Counted from the stretch's first letter, positions 1 through 9,377 are shown. The stretch is DNA of 64,000 nucleotides from Acidobacteriota bacterium (GCA_020851565.1 JADZCN010000140.1:35406-99405), one strand, 5' to 3'. Translations and numbers: made by a program. Notes: generated from the sequence alone by a model not told the origin.

Positions 1-2
1 CC

Positions 3-233
3 GTGGCGCGCGACTTCACGTGGGTGGCCGTGGTCCTGGGCCTGGCCGGCTCGTTCCTGATGCTCTACGCGTCGGTCCTGCTGGTCCTCGAGTCGCGCCT
101 CGCGCTGGGCGCCATCACGAGCGAGATGGACTTCGTGTGGAAGGTGAGCAAGAAGTACGCGGGTCAGGAGCTGGTGGACCGGAGCGAAGCGGGGGCGTTC
201 AAGTGGCTCGGCAAGCGGGGCGAGACTCCCTGA
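3..233 (+). CDS. Small membrane-anchored protein of unknown function, possibly cut by the left edge
   Basis: The frame is open to the left edge, so GTG at 3 may be the true start or the gene may begin outside the window. The 76-residue product has one strong hydrophobic segment at about residues 6-30 followed by a charged tail (EMDFVWKVSKKYAGQEL). This fits a single-pass inner-membrane protein with a short cytoplasmic tail. I do not recognise a family. It ends just before a tandem 11-mer repeat and converges on the permease gene to its right. Confidence 0.5.
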   Translation: MARDFTWVAVVLGLAGSFLMLYASVLLVLESRLALGAITSEMDFVWKVSKKYAGQELVDRSEAGAFKWLGKRGETP

Positions 234-270
234 ACCCCAGAACCCCAGAACCCGAGAACCCCAGAACCCT
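232..270. repeat. Tandem ~11-bp repeat, GAACCCCAGAACCC type
   Basis: Short tandem units of the form GAACCCCA / GAACCCGA fill the gap between two convergent genes. The same family occurs at 53343-53384 and 63776-63855 in the opposite orientation. Confidence 0.8.
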
Positions 271-2716
271 ACTGCTCCCGCAGTGCCCTGATCGGGTCCA
301 CGCGCGTGGCCATCCTCGCGGGGAGCCACGTCGCCACGAGCGCCACGCTGGACAGAACGGCTGCGACAGCCCCGAACGTCCAGGGGTCCTGCGGCTGCAC
401 CTCGAAGAGCAGCGAGGCCATCCACCGCGTGGCCAGCCAGGCGGCGCCAAGCCCCGAGACCACGGCCACGCCGCTCAACCACGCACCTTGTCCGAGCACC
501 ATCCGCCGGAGATCCGCGGGCGAAGCGCCGAGTGCCGTGCGCACGCCCAGCTCGCGGGTGCGCGTCGCCACCGCGAACGCCATCACGCCGAACGTGCCCA
601 CGGCGGCGAGCACCACGGCCGTGAGCGCGAACAGGCCGACGAGCAGCGTGTTGAACCGCCTTGGCGCCAGCGCCGTCTCGAGCAGGTCCTCGTAGGTGCG
701 CACGCGTGCGACGGGCTGGTTCGGATCCGCCTCGCGCACGGCCTCGCGGAACACGCTGGCCAGAGCGGCGGCGTCCCCGTCGGTCCACGCCGTGAACGAC
801 AGGAACGGCCAGCGCTCGTCGTTCTGCAGGAGGGGGATGTAGAACGTGGGGTCCGCCGGACGCTCCACGTCGCGGTAGCGTGCGTCGGCCACGACACCGA
901 CGATCTGGTGCCGGTTATTCCCGCCGAACGTGAGCGTATGGCCCAGCGGATCGGCGCCCGGCATGAAGCGATCGACGAAGACCTGGTTGACGATCACCAC
1001 CGGCGGGCGGCCCTCCCGGTCGGTTTCGTCGAAGGCACGCCCGCGCACCAGCGTGATGCCGAGCGCACGGAAATAGTCGGGGGTGATGACCTGGAAGTCG
1101 GCCGCCGGCCCCTGCGCGGTGAGCTTCTCGCCCGGCCGGTCGATGGTGAACCCGCGGTTCGGCGCGCCTGCCAGCGGCGCGGTGAACGAGGCCGCCACGG
1201 CGCGCACGCCCGGTGTGTTCCGCAGCCGCGCCAGCACGGATTCCACCAGTTGCCGCTTCGGCTCGGCGTTCACCCGGAATTCGTCGGGGGCGCCGCCCGG
1301 CCGCGGCTGCAGGTAGCGGCCCGGGACGAGCGACAAGTCGGCGGCGACGCGTCCCTCGGGCACGAACCCGAGATCCACGCGCTGCACGGCCAGGAAGCTG
1401 GCGAGCAGCAGCCCGGCACCGACGAGCAGGACCTGGGCCACGGTGAGCTGGCCAATGGCCATCACCTGGTGCCAGCGACGCACGGATCGGTCGCCCGCCA
1501 CGCGCGGGCCCTGTCTCGCGGCATCGGCCACCGAGCGGCGTGCGCTGGCCAGGGCCGGGCCCAGGCCGAACGCCAGGGCGGTGGCCAGTGTCACCAGCAG
1601 GGTGAACGCAAGCACCGCGACGTCGATGCCCACCTCCTTCACTCGCGGCACCGCCGCGGGTGCGAGACCCGCCAGCGCCTCGAGTCCCCACAGCGCGAGC
1701 AGCAGACCGAGGACGCCGCCGGGCACGGCGATCACGAGCGTCTCGGCCAGGAGTTGCCGCACGAGCTGCCCGCGGCTGGCGCCGAGCGCCACACGCGCCG
1801 CGAACTCGGCCCGGCGCCCGGCGGACTGCCCCATGATCAGGTTGGCCACGTTCGCGCACCCAATCGCCAGCATCAGTCCCACCGCGAGTTGCAGCAGCAG
1901 AAGCATGGGCCGCGCGTCGCCGACCACCTGCTCGTGCAGGCCGACGACATTTGCGCCCAGGCCGGCGTTGGTGTCCGGATACTCGCGCGCGAGGCGAGCC
2001 ATGATCGCCTCCAGCTCGTCGCGCGCTGCGGCAGGCCCGACGCCGTCGGCCAGGCGCCCCACCACGAACAGGATGTGCGAGTCGCGGACGCGCGTGATGT
2101 CGCCCGGGAAGGGGAAGCTGCGCGGGATGCCGCGGTCGCCTGCCGTCCAGATCTCGACGTCCGGCATCAGTGGCATCGCAAAGGTCGCGGGCAGGACGCC
2201 AACGACGGTGTGCGGCCGGCCTTCGAGGGTCAACAGCTGTCGCAGTGCCAGGGCAGGTGCGCCGAACAGCCGGCTCGCGAGTCCATCGCTGAGGACTGCC
2301 ACGGGGTCGGCGCCGGGCTCGTCGTCCAGGGGCAGGAGCGTGCGGCCCGCGGCAGCTTCCACGCCGAGGGTCCGGAAGAAGCTGCCCGACGCGCCACCGG
2401 CGCGCAGCCGTTCGGGCTCACCACGCCCGGTGAGGTTCATCGAAAAACTGTCGAACGCTGCCAGTGACGCGAATGAACGCGCCTCGCGCGCCCAGTCGAG
2501 ATAGGTGGCCGGTGCCACCCACCGTGTCGGATTGTCCGCGCTCGTCTCCCAGGCCATCACCAGCCGGTCCGCATCGTGGAAGGGCAGCGGCCGCAGCACG
2601 ACGGCGTTCAGCACAGAGAAGATGGCCGTGTTGGCGCCGATGCCTATCGCCAGCGACACGATGGCCGCCCCGGCCAGCAGCGGGTGGCGACGCCAGGTTC
2701 GAAGGGCGTGTCTCAT
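269..2716 (-). CDS. ADOP-type ABC transporter permease (MacB/FtsX family)
   Basis: This 815-residue protein has the layout of acidobacterial duplicated orphan permeases. A transmembrane helix lies near residues 15-40 (ANTAIFSVLNAVVLRPLPF follows it), then a MacB-type periplasmic domain. A first FtsX block includes ANVANLIMGQSAGRRAEFA and ALGASRGQLVRQLLAE. A second periplasmic domain follows, then a C-terminal FtsX block (ELGVRTALGASPADLRRMVLG) ending in DPIRALREQ. Such proteins presumably move or release substrates across the inner membrane, but no ATPase gene is adjacent, which is usual for the group. The ATG at 2716 is preferred over an upstream TTG at 2728. The gene diverges from the M20 amidohydrolase with about 66 bp between them. 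The substrate cannot be inferred. Confidence 0.9.
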   Translation of the reverse strand: MRHALRTWRRHPLLAGAAIVSLAIGIGANTAIFSVLNAVVLRPLPFHDADRLVMAWETSADNPTRWVAPATYLDWAREARSFASLAAFDSFSMNLTGRGEPERLRAGGASGSFFRTLGVEAAAGRTLLPLDDEPGADPVAVLSDGLASRLFGAPALALRQLLTLEGRPHTVVGVLPATFAMPLMPDVEIWTAGDRGIPRSFPFPGDITRVRDSHILFVVGRLADGVGPAAARDELEAIMARLAREYPDTNAGLGANVVGLHEQVVGDARPMLLLLQLAVGLMLAIGCANVANLIMGQSAGRRAEFAARVALGASRGQLVRQLLAETLVIAVPGGVLGLLLALWGLEALAGLAPAAVPRVKEVGIDVAVLAFTLLVTLATALAFGLGPALASARRSVADAARQGPRVAGDRSVRRWHQVMAIGQLTVAQVLLVGAGLLLASFLAVQRVDLGFVPEGRVAADLSLVPGRYLQPRPGGAPDEFRVNAEPKRQLVESVLARLRNTPGVRAVAASFTAPLAGAPNRGFTIDRPGEKLTAQGPAADFQVITPDYFRALGITLVRGRAFDETDREGRPPVVIVNQVFVDRFMPGADPLGHTLTFGGNNRHQIVGVVADARYRDVERPADPTFYIPLLQNDERWPFLSFTAWTDGDAAALASVFREAVREADPNQPVARVRTYEDLLETALAPRRFNTLLVGLFALTAVVLAAVGTFGVMAFAVATRTRELGVRTALGASPADLRRMVLGQGAWLSGVAVVSGLGAAWLATRWMASLLFEVQPQDPWTFGAVAAVLSSVALVATWLPARMATRVDPIRALREQ

Positions 2717-2782
2717 GGCGTTTCCCAAGTCCGGACACCGGCTGTCCGGTAGTAGAATCCCGAAACCCGAAAGGCCCCGTTC

Positions 2783-4072
2783 ATGTGTTCACGAGCCCTG
2801 TTGTTCGCCCTCCTTGCAGCAATCCCCATGCCCGGATGGGCGCAGTCGTCACAGCCCGACGTGATGGCCGCCGCCATCGATCGCACGACGGCTGAGGTCC
2901 TTCCGCAGGTGGTGGCGTGGCGCCGCGACTTCCACCAGCACCCCGAGCTCGGGATGCAGGAAGTGCGGACGTCGAAGATCATCGCGGACCACCTGCGCAG
3001 CCTCGGGATGGAGGTGCAGACGGGCATTGCCGGCACCGGTGTCGTCGGCATCCTGAAGGGCGCGAAGCCGGGCAAGGTGGTGGCGCTCCGCTCCGACATG
3101 GACGGGTTGCCGGTCACCGAGCAGGTGGACCTGCCGTTCAAGTCCACGCAGAAGGCGATGTGGAACGGCGCGGAGACCGGCGTGATGCACGCCTGCGGCC
3201 ACGACAATCACATGGCCATCCTGATGGGCGCGGCCACCATCCTCTCGCGCATGGGAAGCGAGCTGCCCGGCACCGTGAAGTTCATCTTCCAGCCTGCTGA
3301 AGAAGGCCCCGGCGGCGCGGAGCCGATGGTGAAGGCGGGCGTCCTCGAGAACCCGAAAGTGGACGCTGTGTTCGGCCTCCACGTCTTTCCCTACACGGCG
3401 GGCACCATCGTCTATCGGTCCGGGCCGCTGATGGCCAGCGCCGACGAGTTCACCATCGAGATCATCGGTCGGCAGACGCACGGCGCCGTGCCGTGGGGCG
3501 GCGTGGATCCCATTGTCATCGGCGCGCAGATCGTCGTGTCGCTCCAGAGCATCGTGTCGCGCGCGGTGAACATCGCGCAGGCGCCTGCCGTGGTCACGGT
3601 CGGGAAGTTCGCGGGCGGCAACCGCTCGAACATCATCCCCGACAAGGTCGAGCTCGTCGGCACCGTGCGCGCGTTCGACGAGGGCGATCGCACGAAGATC
3701 CGCCAGCGCATCACCGACATTGCCACGAAGTACGCCGAGGCCGCCGGCGCCACCGCGAAGGTGGACTTCGGGCTGGGCTACCCGGTGACGACCAACGATC
3801 CGGCGCTCACCGACAAGATGGCACCGACGCTGCAGCGCGTCGCCGGGCCGGGCAAGGCTATCGTCGGGCCGCTCACGGGCACGGCCGAGGACTTCTCGTA
3901 CTTCCAGCAGCAGGTGCCGGGGCTGTTCTTCTTCCTCGGCGTCACGCCCCCTGGCCGCGAGGCGACGGCCGCGCAGAACCACTCGCCGCTGTTCTTCGCA
4001 GACGAGGCGGCGCTGCCGGTGGGCGTGCGCGCGCTGACCTCCCTTGCCGTCGACTTCCTCCGCGCACCCTAG
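2783..4072 (+). CDS. Secreted M20-family amidohydrolase (N-acyl amino acid/hippurate hydrolase type)
   Basis: The 429-residue protein begins with a cleavable signal peptide (residues 1-20, ending PGWA/QSS), so it acts outside the cytoplasm. Its M20D metal-site motifs are intact: MDGLPV at 106-111, HACGHD at 136-141, QPAEEGPGGA near 172-181 and GLHVFP near 205. Family members hydrolyse N-acylated amino acids such as hippurate, or indole-auxin conjugates, using a dinuclear metal centre with a Cys ligand. The lid/dimerisation domain is present (HGAVPWGGVDPI region). The exact acyl-amino-acid substrate is not determinable. Export is less common than cytoplasmic location for this family, but is seen in bacteria that scavenge peptides. 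Confidence 0.9.
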   Translation: MCSRALLFALLAAIPMPGWAQSSQPDVMAAAIDRTTAEVLPQVVAWRRDFHQHPELGMQEVRTSKIIADHLRSLGMEVQTGIAGTGVVGILKGAKPGKVVALRSDMDGLPVTEQVDLPFKSTQKAMWNGAETGVMHACGHDNHMAILMGAATILSRMGSELPGTVKFIFQPAEEGPGGAEPMVKAGVLENPKVDAVFGLHVFPYTAGTIVYRSGPLMASADEFTIEIIGRQTHGAVPWGGVDPIVIGAQIVVSLQSIVSRAVNIAQAPAVVTVGKFAGGNRSNIIPDKVELVGTVRAFDEGDRTKIRQRITDIATKYAEAAGATAKVDFGLGYPVTTNDPALTDKMAPTLQRVAGPGKAIVGPLTGTAEDFSYFQQQVPGLFFFLGVTPPGREATAAQNHSPLFFADEAALPVGVRALTSLAVDFLRAP

Positions 4073-4081
4073 CGCGGCCGG

Positions 4082-4332
4082 TGCCCATTGGCGATTGCCG
4101 ATTGACGATTGAGTGATTCATTGGGTGATTGGCGATTGGGCATTGGGCATTGGGATTGGGGCAATGGGGGATTGGCGCATTGGGGCATTGGGGATGGCCG
4201 TCGTCGTCGATCACGTTCAGGCACGGGCGCACCGGTGGGAATTCACCGTCGCGATCCCGAATTCGACAATGGCGAGAATCGCACGATCGTCAATGAATCG
4301 CTCATTCGTCAATTGGCAATCACCAATGGGCG
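4082..4332. repeat. MITE-like repeat element, copy A (42-bp inverted ends, ATTGGG-rich interior)
   Basis: The left arm (4082-4123) and the reverse complement of the right arm (4291-4332) match at about 37 of 42 positions. Between them are degenerate ATTGGGC/GATTGG tandem units (4124-4200) and about 90 bp of other sequence. The composition is visibly lower in GC than the neighbouring genes. Related elements occur at 35338-35475 and 36494-36830. The element fills nearly the whole gap between the M20 gene and the BNR-repeat gene, so any promoter of the latter lies in or next to it. Confidence 0.8.
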
Positions 4333-4354
4333 CGGACCGATAGGAGAGATGCGC

Positions 4355-7300
4355 ATGACAGGTCGGAACTGGATGGCAGTCGGGTTGGTCGCGGTGCTGG
4401 GGACCACGCTGTTGGCACAGGCCCCGCCGCGGCCGACGCCGGTGTTCACGGCGGACTCGCCCGGCACGGGGCCGCTGGATCGCCTGGCCTTTCGCGCCAT
4501 TGGCCCCGCCACGCCATCCGGCCGGGTGGACGACCTTGCCGTGCTCGAAAGCGATCCGTCCACGTTCTACGTGGGCACGGCCACCGGCGGTGTTCACAAG
4601 ACCACCAACAACGGCACCACCTTCACTTCCGTCTTCGATCACGAGGGCAGCTCCTCGGTCGGTGACCTCGCCATCGCGCCCACGGACGCGAACCTCGTCT
4701 GGGTCGGCACCGGCGAGAACAACAACCGACAGAGCAGTTCCTGGGGCGACGGCGTCTACAAGTCCACCGACGGCGGCCGCACGTGGAAGAACATGGGCCT
4801 CCGCGACAGCCGGCAGATCGCGCGCATCATCGTGGACCCCGTGGACTTCGACGTCGTCCACGTGGCGGCGCTCGGCGACCTGTGGGCCGCGGGCGGCGAG
4901 CGCGGCGTCTACAAGACCACCGACGGCGGCCTCACCTGGAAGCGCACGCTCCATGTGGACGACGACACGGGCGCCACCGAGCTGGTGATGGATCCCGCGA
5001 ACAACAAGGTGCTCTACGCGGCCACCTACCAGCGCCGTCGCGCGCAGTGGGGCATGAACGGTGGTGGTCCCGGCAGCGGCATCTGGAAGTCCACCGACGG
5101 CGGCGAGACCTGGGCGAAGCTCGAGAAGGGCATTCCCGAGGGGCCGAAAGGCCGCATCGGGATGGACATCTACCGGAAGAACCCGAATGTCCTCTACGCG
5201 CGCATCGAGCACCCGACCGAAGGCGGTGTGTATCGCACGGACGATGGCGGCGCGAGCTGGCGCAAGCTGAGCGACATGAACCCGCGGCCCATGTACTTCA
5301 GCCAGATCCGCATCGATCCGCAGACCGACTCGCGCATCTACGTCCTCGGCGTGCAGCTGCACGTGTCGGACGACGGGGGGCGGACGTTCAGGAACGACGG
5401 GGCGGAGCGCATCCACGTGGATCACCACGCCATGTGGATCAACCCGAACAACCCGAGCCACGCCATCATCGGCAATGACGGCGGCGTCGCCCTCACGTAC
5501 GACCGGTCGGCCACGTGGGTGTTCCTGCCGAACCTGCTCCTGGCGCAGAGTTACCACGTGGAGTTCGACATGCAGACGCCCTATCACGTCTGCACGGGCC
5601 TGCAGGACAACAACACCTGGTGCGGCCCGAGCGCGGTACGTACCAACAGCGGCATCAACAACGACGACTGGTACGTCATCAATGGGGGCGACGGCTTCCA
5701 GCCGCTGATGGATCCCACCGACGCGCGCATCGTCTACGGCGAGTCGCAGGACGGGCGCATGAGCCGCATCGACCGCAACACCAACGAGCGGACGTTCGTC
5801 CGTCCCGAGCCGCCCGAGCAGAAGCCGTTCGAGCCGAGCACCACGTATCGCTTCAACTGGGACACGGCGATGCAGTTGTCGCCCTTCGACCCGAAGACCA
5901 TCTACATCGGCGCCAACGTCGTCCTGAAGTCGTCGGACCAGGGCCGCTCGTACCAGCCCATCAGCCCGGACCTGACGACGAACACGGATCGAGAGGCGCT
6001 GTCCATCATGGGCGTGCCCGGCAAGGACATCCGCATCGCCAAGCACGACGGCGTCGGCAGCTTCGGCAACATCGTCACGCTGGAGGAATCCGCGGCACGG
6101 CAGGGCGTCGTCTGGGTGGGCAGCGACGACGGTGTGGTGAGCGTGACGCAGGATGCAGGGAAGACATGGGCGAACGTGACGTCGAAGATCCCGGGCGTGC
6201 CGAAGTTCACCTACGTCTCGGACGTCGTGCCCTCGCGCGCGGCGGCAGGAACGGCCTACGTCACCTTCGACGGCCATCGGGGCGGCGACTACGCCACCTA
6301 CGTGTTCACGACCACGGACTTCGGCAGCACCTGGCGCTCCATTGTCGGCAACCTGCCGAAGGGCGAGGTCGCGCGCACGATTGCCGAGGATCGGAAGAAC
6401 CCGGACCTGCTGTACCTGGGCACCGAGACCGGCCTGTGGGTGTCGTGGAACAAGGGCGGGCAGTGGACGCGCGTGAAGGCGAACCTCCAGACCATGCCCA
6501 TCTACGAAATCAAGACGCACCCGAGGGACAACGACATGGTCCTCGCGACGCACGCGCGCGGCGTGTGGATCCTGGACGACCTCGGCATCATCCAGCAGTG
6601 GGCGAAGAGCGAGAGCGCTGATACGTACGCGTTCGAGCCAGACCCTGCGGTGGCCTTCAACCCGGCGAACGACCAGATGAAGGGGTTCGAGGGCGACCGG
6701 TTGTTCCTCGGCCTGAACCCGGCGCCGGGCGCGACGCTTGCGTACCGCCTGAAGGCCGACGCGAAGGACGTGAAGTGGACCATCCGCGACGCCGGCGGCA
6801 GCGTCGTGCGCGAGATCTCGGGCGACGACGTGCGTGACCGCAACAAGGCGGGATTGAACATCGTGAAGTGGGACCTGCGCGTGCAGCCGCTCCGGCCGCT
6901 GCCTCCCCCGCCGGGCGCACCTGCGGGCGCGGGTGGCGGCGGTGGGGGCTTCTTCGGCGGCGGCGGCAACAACGGCCCGTTCGTGCTGCCGGGCACGTAC
7001 CGCGCGACGCTGACCGTGGACGGCCGCGATGCCCAGTCGGTGAGCGTGGCCGTGACGGGCGATCCGGAGATCACCATCAGCGATGCCGATCGCAAGGTGT
7101 GGCACGACACGGCCATGGACCTGCACCAGGTGCAGGCGAAGGCCAACGAGGCCGCGGAGCTGGTGCAGAACGCGTACGCACAGTTCCAGCAGCTGCAGCA
7201 GCAGTCGAAGGGGCAGAAGCTCGCGGCGGGCGTACAGCAGTCGGTGGACGGGTTGCAGAAGGAGTTCGACGTGCTGCGTCGCCGGCTCGGCCTGGCGGGG

Positions 7301-7543
7301 GGCGGTGGCTTCGGCGGCAACACCGAGAACGTTCGCGGGCGCATCGGGCAGTTGAAGGGCCAGGTGATGGGATCCACCGCGGTGCCGACGAACACGCAGC
7401 TCATGCAGATCCGCGAGGTGAAGGCGGCGTTGCCCCTCGTGATCGATCAGGCGAACGCCGCGGCGGCGAAGATGCCGGGGCTCGTCAAGGAGATGCTGGG
7501 CGCGGGGGCGATCTTCCCGGCGCTGAAGGCGGTGGCGAAGTAG
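4355..7543 (+). CDS. Secreted BNR/VPS10-type beta-propeller protein
   Basis: A signal peptide (MTGRNWMAVGLVAVLG...LAQA) leads a large propeller built from BNR/sortilin-type blades. The Asp-box signature S/T-x-D-x-G-x-T/S-W recurs (KSTDGGRTWKNM, KTTDGGLTWKRT, KSTDGGETWAKL, RTDDGGASWRKL, HVSDDGGRTF, VTQDAGKTWANV). Around residues 860-880 is a Gly-rich linker (GGGGGGFFGGGGNNG), then a beta domain and a Gln-rich, probably helical C-terminal part. The ATG at 4355 has AGGAG about 8 bp upstream (4342-4346). The ATG at 4349 sits directly against that site and is less likely. Such proteins are often annotated as exo-alpha-sialidase or glycosyl hydrolase, but I see no catalytic evidence. A binding or scaffolding role outside the cytoplasm is the safer call. 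Confidence 0.85.
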   Translation: MTGRNWMAVGLVAVLGTTLLAQAPPRPTPVFTADSPGTGPLDRLAFRAIGPATPSGRVDDLAVLESDPSTFYVGTATGGVHKTTNNGTTFTSVFDHEGSSSVGDLAIAPTDANLVWVGTGENNNRQSSSWGDGVYKSTDGGRTWKNMGLRDSRQIARIIVDPVDFDVVHVAALGDLWAAGGERGVYKTTDGGLTWKRTLHVDDDTGATELVMDPANNKVLYAATYQRRRAQWGMNGGGPGSGIWKSTDGGETWAKLEKGIPEGPKGRIGMDIYRKNPNVLYARIEHPTEGGVYRTDDGGASWRKLSDMNPRPMYFSQIRIDPQTDSRIYVLGVQLHVSDDGGRTFRNDGAERIHVDHHAMWINPNNPSHAIIGNDGGVALTYDRSATWVFLPNLLLAQSYHVEFDMQTPYHVCTGLQDNNTWCGPSAVRTNSGINNDDWYVINGGDGFQPLMDPTDARIVYGESQDGRMSRIDRNTNERTFVRPEPPEQKPFEPSTTYRFNWDTAMQLSPFDPKTIYIGANVVLKSSDQGRSYQPISPDLTTNTDREALSIMGVPGKDIRIAKHDGVGSFGNIVTLEESAARQGVVWVGSDDGVVSVTQDAGKTWANVTSKIPGVPKFTYVSDVVPSRAAAGTAYVTFDGHRGGDYATYVFTTTDFGSTWRSIVGNLPKGEVARTIAEDRKNPDLLYLGTETGLWVSWNKGGQWTRVKANLQTMPIYEIKTHPRDNDMVLATHARGVWILDDLGIIQQWAKSESADTYAFEPDPAVAFNPANDQMKGFEGDRLFLGLNPAPGATLAYRLKADAKDVKWTIRDAGGSVVREISGDDVRDRNKAGLNIVKWDLRVQPLRPLPPPPGAPAGAGGGGGGFFGGGGNNGPFVLPGTYRATLTVDGRDAQSVSVAVTGDPEITISDADRKVWHDTAMDLHQVQAKANEAAELVQNAYAQFQQLQQQSKGQKLAAGVQQSVDGLQKEFDVLRRRLGLAGGGGFGGNTENVRGRIGQLKGQVMGSTAVPTNTQLMQIREVKAALPLVIDQANAAAAKMPGLVKEMLGAGAIFPALKAVAK

Positions 7544-7560
7544 GCGGCGCTTCGCGCCGC
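7544..7560. terminator. GC-rich hairpin after the BNR gene (possible terminator)
   Basis: GCGGCGC-TTC-GCGCCGC forms a perfect 7-bp stem with a 3-nt loop directly after the BNR stop codon. No T-tract follows, so it is a weak terminator candidate. Confidence 0.4.
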
Positions 7561-7600
7561 GTGTAAGATCGAGGGTCGTCGTTCCAGCAAAGGAGTACAC

Positions 7601-8224
7601 ATGAGGCGGTTGATCCTGTTGTCGACCCTGTTCACCCTGGCGCTCGCCCCCCTTGCCGCGCAGTCCACGGCCGGATGGAAGATCCGCCCCGATCGCAGCA
7701 CGAGCGCGTCGGATCCCGATGGTGCCGGCGAGATCAAGTTCACGGCCGAGGGCAAGGGATTCCATGCCGTGAACCCCGCGGCCGCCGTCTACTGGCACCC
7801 GTCGAACACCGCGACGGGGACCTACACCCTGAAGGGCACGTTCAAGCTGAACAAGCCCAGCGGCCACAACAACTACTACGGCCTGGTGTTCGGCGGGAGC
7901 GCGCTCGAGGGCGCCGACCAGGCGTACCTCTACTTCCTGATCGGGCAGAACGGGACGTTCATCGTGAAGCGGCGCCTCGGTGATCCCAAGACGGAGGATG
8001 TCGTTGGCCGGACGCCGAGCGAGGCCATCAGGAAGCCCGATGCCGGCGGCACGTCCACGAACACGCTCGAGGTGCGCGTGGGCGGCGACAAGGTGGACTT
8101 CGTCGTGAACGGGACCTCCGTGCACTCCGCGCCGAAGGCGGGCCTGAGGACGGATGGGATCTGGGGCATCCGCGTCAACCACCAGCTGGACGTGACGATC
8201 GAGGACATCGGCGTCACGAAGTAG
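7601..8224 (+). CDS. Small secreted protein with a predicted beta-sandwich fold
   Basis: The 207-residue product has a clear signal peptide (MRRLILLSTLFTLALAPLAAQS). The mature part is rich in beta-prone stretches (YTLKGTFKLNKPSGHNNYYGLVFGG, YLYFLIGQNGTFIVKRR, LEVRVGGDKVDFVVNG), which resemble the concanavalin-like/LamG or DUF1080-type folds of secreted carbohydrate-associated proteins. An AAAGGAG ribosome-binding site lies about 6 bp before the start. It follows the BNR gene by 57 bp on the same strand and could be co-expressed with it. The function is unknown and the fold call is an inference from pattern alone. Confidence 0.75.
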   Translation: MRRLILLSTLFTLALAPLAAQSTAGWKIRPDRSTSASDPDGAGEIKFTAEGKGFHAVNPAAAVYWHPSNTATGTYTLKGTFKLNKPSGHNNYYGLVFGGSALEGADQAYLYFLIGQNGTFIVKRRLGDPKTEDVVGRTPSEAIRKPDAGGTSTNTLEVRVGGDKVDFVVNGTSVHSAPKAGLRTDGIWGIRVNHQLDVTIEDIGVTK

Positions 8225-8312
8225 CGCCTGGCCTTCGGCAGGATTGGGACGCGAGTGCCCGCCCTCGGAAGAGCAGGCGCTCGCGTATCCGGTCCGGCGT
8301 TCGGGCCACGCA

Positions 8313-9377
8313 TCAGCGGCCGGTCACCTCGTCGCACGTGACGTGCGGATGCCAGTCGGTGAAGGTGCCGCTCGGGTTCGCCTTCCACGCCCACACGTGC
8401 AGCTCGTAGAAGGCCGGGAGGCCGTAGCGGTTGGCGCCGCTGACGAGATGGAAGTGCTGCCCCTTCAACACCGGCGGCTGCGGCCCGTGCTTCGCGTGCC
8501 ACTGCTCGGCAATGACAACGAACTCCACGCCGACCAGGGCCGTGCGCCCACCGCGCGTCTCGAAGATGAGCGCCTCGGGCCGCTCGGGATCCAGGTCGCC
8601 GTCAGGCACCAGCGAGCCGTTGATGTAGTGGACGCCCATCGCGCCCGACTGCGGACCGCTGACGCAGCCCGTCGCGGGTGCCCACCCGGCGGCAATGGCG
8701 GCCTCCGGCCCCCGGAGCTCGACGGTCGCCGCGCGGACGGTGTCCACGAGCGTTGGCGACGGCTGGGCGGCCGCCGGCGTCGCTGTCAACAGGCACGCGA
8801 CCGCCGCCAGGATGGCGACCAGCGGCACGGCACGACCGAGGGCCCGGGCGATGACCGCGAGGTGGTGGTAGCTGTGGCGCACGGCGTGGTCCTCCAGGAC
8901 GAACTGGCAGGTGACCGGCGCCTCGTCGTAGAGCGACGCGCGCGCCGCGCGATCCAGCGCGACGTCGTCGAGCGCGCGGATGGCCCGGGCCGCGGCGGCG
9001 CTGTTGGCCTCGAGCAGGCTGATCGCTTCGGCGCGGCTCGCGCCGGCGTGCTCGGCGGCATGCCGCGCATTCATCTGGTGCACGTCGTCCATGGTCACGC
9101 CCTCGATGGGAGCGCCGTGGGCGATCTGCTGGGCGAGCTCCACCTCGATGGGATAGACACTGGCCACGTGATGCACGACGACGCCGACGGTGCGCCCATC
9201 GTGTGGCAGCCGCGTGGTCCACTCGCGATCGCTGAGGCCGGCCGCGAAGGCCCCGAGTGCGCGCGCGCCGCGTTCGAGGCGCTCCGCGAGCGCCGCCGCG
9301 CGGGCCGACGCCCCGGCCGGTTCGCCCTGGGTGACGTCGCACACCGCGGTTCGTTCCTTCGTGCTGTATCCCGACAT
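8313..9377 (-). CDS. DinB-domain protein fused to an exported C-terminal domain
   Basis: Residues ~20-180 look like a complete DinB/YfiT-type four-helix domain with the expected histidines (VVHHVAS near 67-73, EDHAVRHSYHH near 162-172). Immediately after, residues 183-204 form a textbook signal-peptide-like segment (AVPLVAILAAVACLLTATPAAAQ). A separate ~150-residue domain without recognised family follows (205-354, Trp/His rich: FHLVSGANRYGLP, DWHPHVTCDE). Start ATG at 9377 has a strong AGGAGGAGG site 5 bp upstream. If made as one chain, the DinB half would be cytoplasmic and the C-terminal half periplasmic. Fusion of two neighbouring genes by deletion is the simplest explanation, with an assembly error as the alternative. 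Confidence 0.75.
   Translation of the reverse strand: MSGYSTKERTAVCDVTQGEPAGASARAAALAERLERGARALGAFAAGLSDREWTTRLPHDGRTVGVVVHHVASVYPIEVELAQQIAHGAPIEGVTMDDVHQMNARHAAEHAGASRAEAISLLEANSAAAARAIRALDDVALDRAARASLYDEAPVTCQFVLEDHAVRHSYHHLAVIARALGRAVPLVAILAAVACLLTATPAAAQPSPTLVDTVRAATVELRGPEAAIAAGWAPATGCVSGPQSGAMGVHYINGSLVPDGDLDPERPEALIFETRGGRTALVGVEFVVIAEQWHAKHGPQPPVLKGQHFHLVSGANRYGLPAFYELHVWAWKANPSGTFTDWHPHVTCDEVTGR

Noticed and set aside
4355..7543. Sialidase assignment for the BNR-repeat protein
   Set aside because: Asp-box repeats alone do not show sialidase activity; no Arg-triad context could be identified.
4217..8182. A 1,321-codon open frame on the minus strand over the BNR gene
   Set aside because: It is antisense to a gene with a signal peptide and clear repeats, is Arg/His/Val rich without any domain, and is the expected shadow of high-GC codon use.
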